Shown one piece after another: positions 59,619-64,000 of a DNA stretch of 64,000 nt. The position numbers and the translations under genes were made by a program. Source of the stretch: Alphaproteobacteria bacterium (GTDB taxonomy: Bacteria; Pseudomonadota; Alphaproteobacteria; Rhizobiales; Xanthobacteraceae); the NCBI GenBank assembly GCA_037200445.1, contig JBBCGH010000001.1, positions 3,534,001 through 3,598,000 on the forward strand, in the 5' to 3' direction. The notes beneath the pieces were generated by a model. That model saw only the letters and a program-made list of their open reading frames with translations. It searched no databases and was not told the DNA's origin. Position 1 is the stretch's first letter; each line of letters opens with the position of its first letter.

Positions 59619-61245
59619 CTAGGCGGCCGCCGCCGCGCGTTGCGCCATCAAAGCTTCGAGCGTGGGGGTATCCGCCTCGCCGGCGGCGAGAGGATGCGCT
59701 GCTTCCACGAGCGCGCGAAACTGCCGGCCGGGAAGCGGCGGTGCAAAGGCATAGCCCTGGGCGAGAAAAATGCCGCTGTCGCGAAGGTATTTGACCTGGT
59801 CGACGTTCTCGACGCCTTCGGCGAGGATTTCCATGCGCATGCGGTTTGCCAGTTCGACCAGGGTCTCGATGATCGGCGTGGAATAGCGCTCCGTTCCGAT
59901 GGCATCGATAAACATCTTGTCGATCTTGATGCAATTGGCGCCGAGCTTGAGGAGGTAGGACAGGCCGCCGTGACCGGTGCCGACGTCGTCGATCGCCACG
60001 CTGCAGCCGAGTTCCTGCAACGCCGCGATGACATGCCGGGCCATGTCGAGATCTTCGAGCGGTTCGCGCTCGGTGACCTCAAGCGTGACCTGCGAGAAGC
60101 GGATCGGGGAGCCCGCGAAGATGTCGCGCACCTCCTCGACGACGGCTTCGTTCTTGAAATGATTGGCGGTCAGATTGAAGCCGACCTTGATGCCCGGCCT
60201 CGGACCGAGCACGGCTGCGAATTCATCCCGCGCGGCGCGCATGATCGCGCGCGTCATGTCCATGATCAGACCCGACGATTCCGCGAGCGGAATAAAGACG
60301 GCCGGCGGCACGACGGTCCCGTTGCTCTTGCGCCAGCGCATCAATACTTCGGCGCCCACGATGGTCCCGTTCCGCAAGTCGACGATCGGCTGGTAGTACG
60401 GAACGAATTCGTTCGCCTCGAGCGCACGCTCCATTTCGACCATCGGATGCGAGCGGGCTCGCCACGGAAGCAGGACCGCGAGCGCGAATGTCAGTATCGC
60501 GAACATCCCGCCAATCAGCTGGCCGATACCGCGCAGGCCGGCGTGTTCGCCGAACGCCGCCGCGCGCGAGACCGATGCGCTCGCCATCAGCGGATAGCGC
60601 GTCGACTGGTTCTGCGCTTCGATCACGTCGCTGTCCTGCGTCGCCTCGAGCCGATCACCCGGCACCGCAATCAGCGTTCCCTCGCTCAGCATGAGACGAA
60701 CCGCGGGGTCGCTCGCGGCTCGGCCCGACGAGCCGTCGGGCAAGAACACGTCGGCGGGGATATGCGCGACGAGCTGCAGCGGATCGCCGGCCCGGTGCCA
60801 GGTGACGCGGAGCGCGCGCTCGTTCAGGTCGATTTGCCGGACAACGCCGAGCAGCACGCGATCGTCGGCAGTGCCGAGGTCGCGGGAGAGCGCGCGCGAG
60901 CGCGTCACACCGGTCAATTCCTGGCATTTCAGGTTCCCCGCCTCGTCCTTCAGGGCGATTTCCTTGAGCGGCGTCGTGGCGATCAAAGCGCGCCGGATGG
61001 CAAGGAGATCGACGTTGTCGCAACTCGAAAGCCCGCTCTTCCCGATCGCCGCCAGCGCCGAGATCGATTGACCGATACGCCACTCGGCGCGCGCGAATCG
61101 CGCGCTGCGCCGCGGCGCGGACATCTTCCGTCGCCTTGTGCTCGATATAGGCGTTGAGACCGAAATGGATCACCGCGAGGGGCATTCCCGCAGCCAGCAC
61201 CCCGGCGATAATCGCCAGATATTTGCGCAACTTGCGGGGAACCAC
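59619..61245 (-). CDS. EAL-domain cyclic-di-GMP phosphodiesterase with CSS-type periplasmic sensor, one frameshift
   Basis: About 541 residues. An N-terminal membrane segment (YLAIIAGVLAAGMPLAV), a periplasmic domain with cysteines (LSSCDNVDLLA, NLKCQELTG) of the CSS type, a second membrane segment, then the EAL domain: GAEVLMRWR (EVL in place of EAL), DDVGTGHGGLSYLLKL, CIKIDKMFID and EGVENVDQVKYL. The catalytic residues look complete. One frame change near 61100. The disulfide-sensing CSS domain suggests redox control of c-di-GMP. GTG at 61245 is the likely start. Confidence 0.82.
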
Positions 61246-61383
61246 GTAAACCTCGTCAGATCGGCATGACAAAGTTGCGCAGCCGCGTTAAGGCCGCCTT
61301 ACGATGGTAGGGTTTTTGGAAGGATTCTCGACGGAACTTGGTGGTTAACAGGGGGTTGCGTTCGCGGGCCCGCGGGAGCTGTC

Positions 61384-62277
61384 ATGGAAGCACTGTTCAT
61401 CGGTCAGACCTACATCGACGTCACGTTCCTGACCGACCGGATTCCGACCGGCGACGAGAAAATCGTCGCACAGGATTATGCGATCAGCTTCGGCGGCAAT
61501 GCCGTGTCGGCCGCTTTCTGCTGCGCCAAGCTCGGCATTGTGCCGGAGCTGATGACCTCGCTCGCGGACGACTGGCTGGCGCGCATGTTTCTGGACATGG
61601 CGGCGAAGTACGGAATTTCGGTGCATGGACGCAAGGTCAAGGAGTCGTCGCTCTCCTTCGTGATGCCGAACCACGGCATGCGCGCGATCATCCGCTGCCG
61701 CGACGACCACTATCTGCACCCGGTGCCGCCGCTCGACATCAGTGGCTGTCGCGCGCTGCATCTCGATGGACACCAGGCTGATGCGGCGATGCATTACGCG
61801 AGGCTCTGCCGCGACCGCGGCATTCTCACCTCGCTCGATGGTGGCGGCATGCGCTCGAATACGCTGGAGCTGCTCGCGTTCATCGACGTCGCGATCTGCT
61901 CGGAACGGCTCTGCGAGCAGCTCAAGCTCGGTCCTCACGAGCTGTTGGCGTTGCTCAAGAGCAAAGGCTGCCGGATCGGCGGCGTCACCTTGGGCGCGCG
62001 CGGGCTCATCTGGTACGACGAGCGTGGCAACGAGCGGCATATGCCGGCGCTTGCCGTGCCGCCGAACGAGGTCATCGATACCAACGGCGCCGGCGATATC
62101 TTCCATGGCGCCTACATCTACTCGTATCTGAGCCATCCCGAGCAGCCGTGGGAATCGCACTTCCACTTTGCGCGCGCGGCGTCCGCCCACTCGGTGCGTT
62201 ATCTCGGCATTGAGCATTCCTTGCCGACACGCGCGGATGTGCTTGCGGCCGAGCGGGCGTTCCGCGAGGCGGCGTAA
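61384..62277 (+). CDS. PfkB family carbohydrate kinase
   Basis: 297 residues. Ribokinase fold with FGGNAVSAAFCCAKLG near the start and the signature DTNGAGDIFHGAY with the catalytic Asp (GAGD) near residue 240. Phosphorylates a sugar or nucleoside; the sugar-site residues do not tell which. Confidence 0.87.
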   Translation: MEALFIGQTYIDVTFLTDRIPTGDEKIVAQDYAISFGGNAVSAAFCCAKLGIVPELMTSLADDWLARMFLDMAAKYGISVHGRKVKESSLSFVMPNHGMRAIIRCRDDHYLHPVPPLDISGCRALHLDGHQADAAMHYARLCRDRGILTSLDGGGMRSNTLELLAFIDVAICSERLCEQLKLGPHELLALLKSKGCRIGGVTLGARGLIWYDERGNERHMPALAVPPNEVIDTNGAGDIFHGAYIYSYLSHPEQPWESHFHFARAASAHSVRYLGIEHSLPTRADVLAAERAFREAA

Positions 62278-62342
62278 CGTCGCGCCCCGATGCCGGCCTC
62301 GCGCCGCCGATCTATGATCGGCGCTCGATTTGGGGACTTTGG

Positions 62343-62795
62343 ATGAAACTGTCTGGCCAGATGATCCGCGCAGCCGGCGCGGCGATCTTGAGCATGCTCG
62401 TCGCGACCGGCGCGTTGGCGCAGGCGCCGATCAGGATTTTCGACTCGCACCTGCACTACAACCAGGAGCCAAACCCGTTCTACGAGCATACCGGCTTTTC
62501 GACGCCGCCGGGGCGCGTTCGCGAACTCCTCGATCAATATCCCGGCCTGATGGGCGAACTCTCCTATCGCGGCGGCATCACCGAAGCCGGCAAGCTCTCG
62601 TCCAACTGGCGCGCCCTGTTCGCAAGCCATTCGCCCCGCTTCCTGCTCGGCTCCGATACCTGGATCAACGAGCGCTGGTTCGGCTACGACACGATCATGA
62701 AGGAATATCGCGGCTGGCTCGCGCAGTTGCCGGCCGATGAGGCCGAACGCATCGCGCATGGCAATGCCGAGAAGCTGTTCGCCCGAGCGGACTAG
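62343..62795 (+). pseudogene. Amidohydrolase gene lacking its central part
   Basis: 150 residues with signal peptide (to LAQAP). IFDSHLHYN is the N-terminal metal site of the TIM-barrel amidohydrolases, but only about eight residues later the sequence jumps to HTGFSTPPGRVRELL, GELSYRGGI and FLLGSDTWINERW, which is the C-terminal third of the same family. About 150 residues with the other metal ligands are missing, in frame. The product should be inactive or do something new. In-frame loss with both ends kept resembles the tctC case at 15.5 kb. Confidence 0.6.
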
Positions 62796-62811
62796 AACCG
62801 GCGGCTCGCTC

Positions 62812-64000
62812 TCAGCGCGCCGCGAACCCCAGCATCATTTGCCCCTGTTGCGCCTTTTGCGCATCGACCGCCGCGAACGCCGTCATGTTGACCACGCCCC
62901 GCGCGGTCGTTGACGGCGTCAGGATGTGGGCGGGTTGCGCGGCGCCGATGAGGATCGGCCCCACGGGAAGCGCATCGCCGAAGAACTTGATCATCTGGTA
63001 GGCGGCATTCGCCGCATCGATGTTCGGCATGATCAGCATGTTCGCCTCGCCGGTCAGCCGCGAGTGCGGATAGATGCGCTGACGGAACGCGGGCACCAGC
63101 GCGGATTCTCCATTCATGTCGCCGTCGACCTCAAGCTCAGGCGCACGCGCCAGAATGAGGTCGAGCGCGGCGCGCATTTTGTGCCCGGATCCACATTCGT
63201 AGCTGCCGAAGTCGGAACGCGACACCAGCGCGACCTTCGGCTCGACGCCGAAGCGGCGCACCTGGGTTGCGGCAAGGCACGCCATTTCGGCGATCTCGGA
63301 AGCGCTTGGATCCTCGTTGATGTGGGTGTCGGCAAGGAAGTAGACGCCCTTCGCACTGATCACCGTCGAGAGCGCGGCAAAGATGCCGACACCGGGCGCG
63401 CGGCCGATGATGTCGCGAATGTGCGCAAGGTGCGCCATGTAACGCCCCTCGAGGCCGCAGATCATCGCGTCCGCAATCCCCTGCTTCACGGCGATTGCCG
63501 CGATGACGGTGGGATTGGTGCGCACCAGGGTGCGGGCCGCCTCGGGCGTCGTTCCCTTGCGCCCGGCAGCGTCCACCAGCGCCTGCACAAACGAGCGGTA
63601 GCGCGGATCGTCGTCCGGATTGATCAGCTCGAAATCCCGGCCCGGCTGGATCGCAAGGCCGAAGCGCTTGATGCGCGCCTCCACGATCGCCGGCCGGCCG
63701 ATCAGGATCGGCCGCGCCAGCCCCTCCTCGACCACCACCTGCGTGGCGCGCAGGATGCGCTCGTCCTCGCCTTCGGCGTAGATCACGCGCTTCATCTGCT
63801 CCTTCGCCTGCGCGAACACCGGCTTCATGATGAAGCCCGAGCGGAACACGAAGCGGTTGAGCCTCTCCTCGTAGGTCGCGTAATCGGTGATCGGCCGCGC
63901 CGCGACGCCGCTCTCGCAGGCGGCCTTCGCGACGGCTGGCGCGATGCGCAAGATCAGCCGTGGATCGAACGGATTGGGAATGAGCGAGCCCGGCCCGAAG
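62812..64000 (-). CDS. maeB: NADP-dependent malic enzyme, phosphotransacetylase-like part, 5' end outside window
   Basis: The open frame reaches the window end; the first visible residues (FGPGSLIPNPFDPRLI, continuing RIAPAVAKAA) belong to the end of the malic enzyme domain. The rest is the C-terminal PTA-like domain (YAEGEDERILRATQVVVEEG, MICGLEGRYMAHL, GVEPKVALVSRSDFGS), which in MaeB regulates activity through acetyl-CoA but does not act as phosphotransacetylase. About 396 residues are visible. Confidence 0.92.
   Translation of the reverse strand, partial: FGPGSLIPNPFDPRLILRIAPAVAKAACESGVAARPITDYATYEERLNRFVFRSGFIMKPVFAQAKEQMKRVIYAEGEDERILRATQVVVEEGLARPILIGRPAIVEARIKRFGLAIQPGRDFELINPDDDPRYRSFVQALVDAAGRKGTTPEAARTLVRTNPTVIAAIAVKQGIADAMICGLEGRYMAHLAHIRDIIGRAPGVGIFAALSTVISAKGVYFLADTHINEDPSASEIAEMACLAATQVRRFGVEPKVALVSRSDFGSYECGSGHKMRAALDLILARAPELEVDGDMNGESALVPAFRQRIYPHSRLTGEANMLIMPNIDAANAAYQMIKFFGDALPVGPILIGAAQPAHILTPSTTARGVVNMTAFAAVDAQKAQQGQMMLGFAAR

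Overview
The window is about 66% GC and reads as an alphaproteobacterium of the order Hyphomicrobiales (Rhizobiales), close to the Bradyrhizobium / Xanthobacteraceae side. This is judged from gene content and order: rne divergent from amiC-mrcA, bepA-dsbA-aroQ-accB-accC, aat-DUF2155-NDUFA12, an adenosylcobalamin-dependent nrdJ, and intergenic palindromes typical of that group. No rRNA, tRNA, CRISPR array, phage or complete insertion sequence was seen. The first gene (a methyltransferase) and the last (a malic enzyme) are cut by the window ends.

Layout. 0-3.5 kb: methyltransferase, then a minus-strand run of EamA exporter, HAD hydrolase and D-threonine-aldolase-like enzyme. 3.5-13.4 kb: cell wall and RNA decay (mrcA, amiC, rne), with a repeat-rich surface protein placed between amiC and rne. 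13.4-15.7 kb: a bifunctional aldolase/dehydrogenase and a TctC-type binding-protein gene with its middle missing. 16.4-17.4 kb: an AT-richer islet with a zeta-toxin-like kinase and a basic overlapping partner. 17.4-26.5 kb: phaZ, a glutathione transferase, an aminotransferase, then bepA-dsbA-aroQ-accB-accC. 26.5-36 kb: an accessory stretch with an orphan HisKA_2 kinase, a molybdenum hydroxylase split over two strands, many small stress-type proteins (DUF3606, DUF883, YciF) and a single-domain response regulator. Two exact EcfG-type promoters (GGAAC-N16/17-CGTT) lie here, so the area looks like part of the general stress regulon. 36-43 kb: aat, DUF2155, NDUFA12 and nrdJ behind a long, probably structured leader. 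43-54 kb: small secreted or membrane proteins, clpS, a TauD-type dioxygenase, a TolA/TonB-like protein, glutathione peroxidase and a glutathione transferase. 54-64 kb: an orphan binding protein, a probably bicovalent flavoprotein, an RraA-like protein, DUF2336, an EAL phosphodiesterase, a PfkB kinase, an amidohydrolase gene lacking its middle, and maeB.

Three things cut across the annotation. (1) Many genes carry single-base frameshifts, usually in short G or C runs, concentrated in 0.8-15.5 kb and 30-35.5 kb. They hit rne and mrcA as readily as hypothetical genes, so base-calling error is likelier than gene decay; such genes are given over their full extent. (2) Several genes have lost internal or terminal parts in ways single-base errors cannot explain (tctC, an amidohydrolase, a Crp/Fnr start). 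(3) Palindromic repeats are frequent, and three genes take their TAG stop codon from the CTAG end of such an element.
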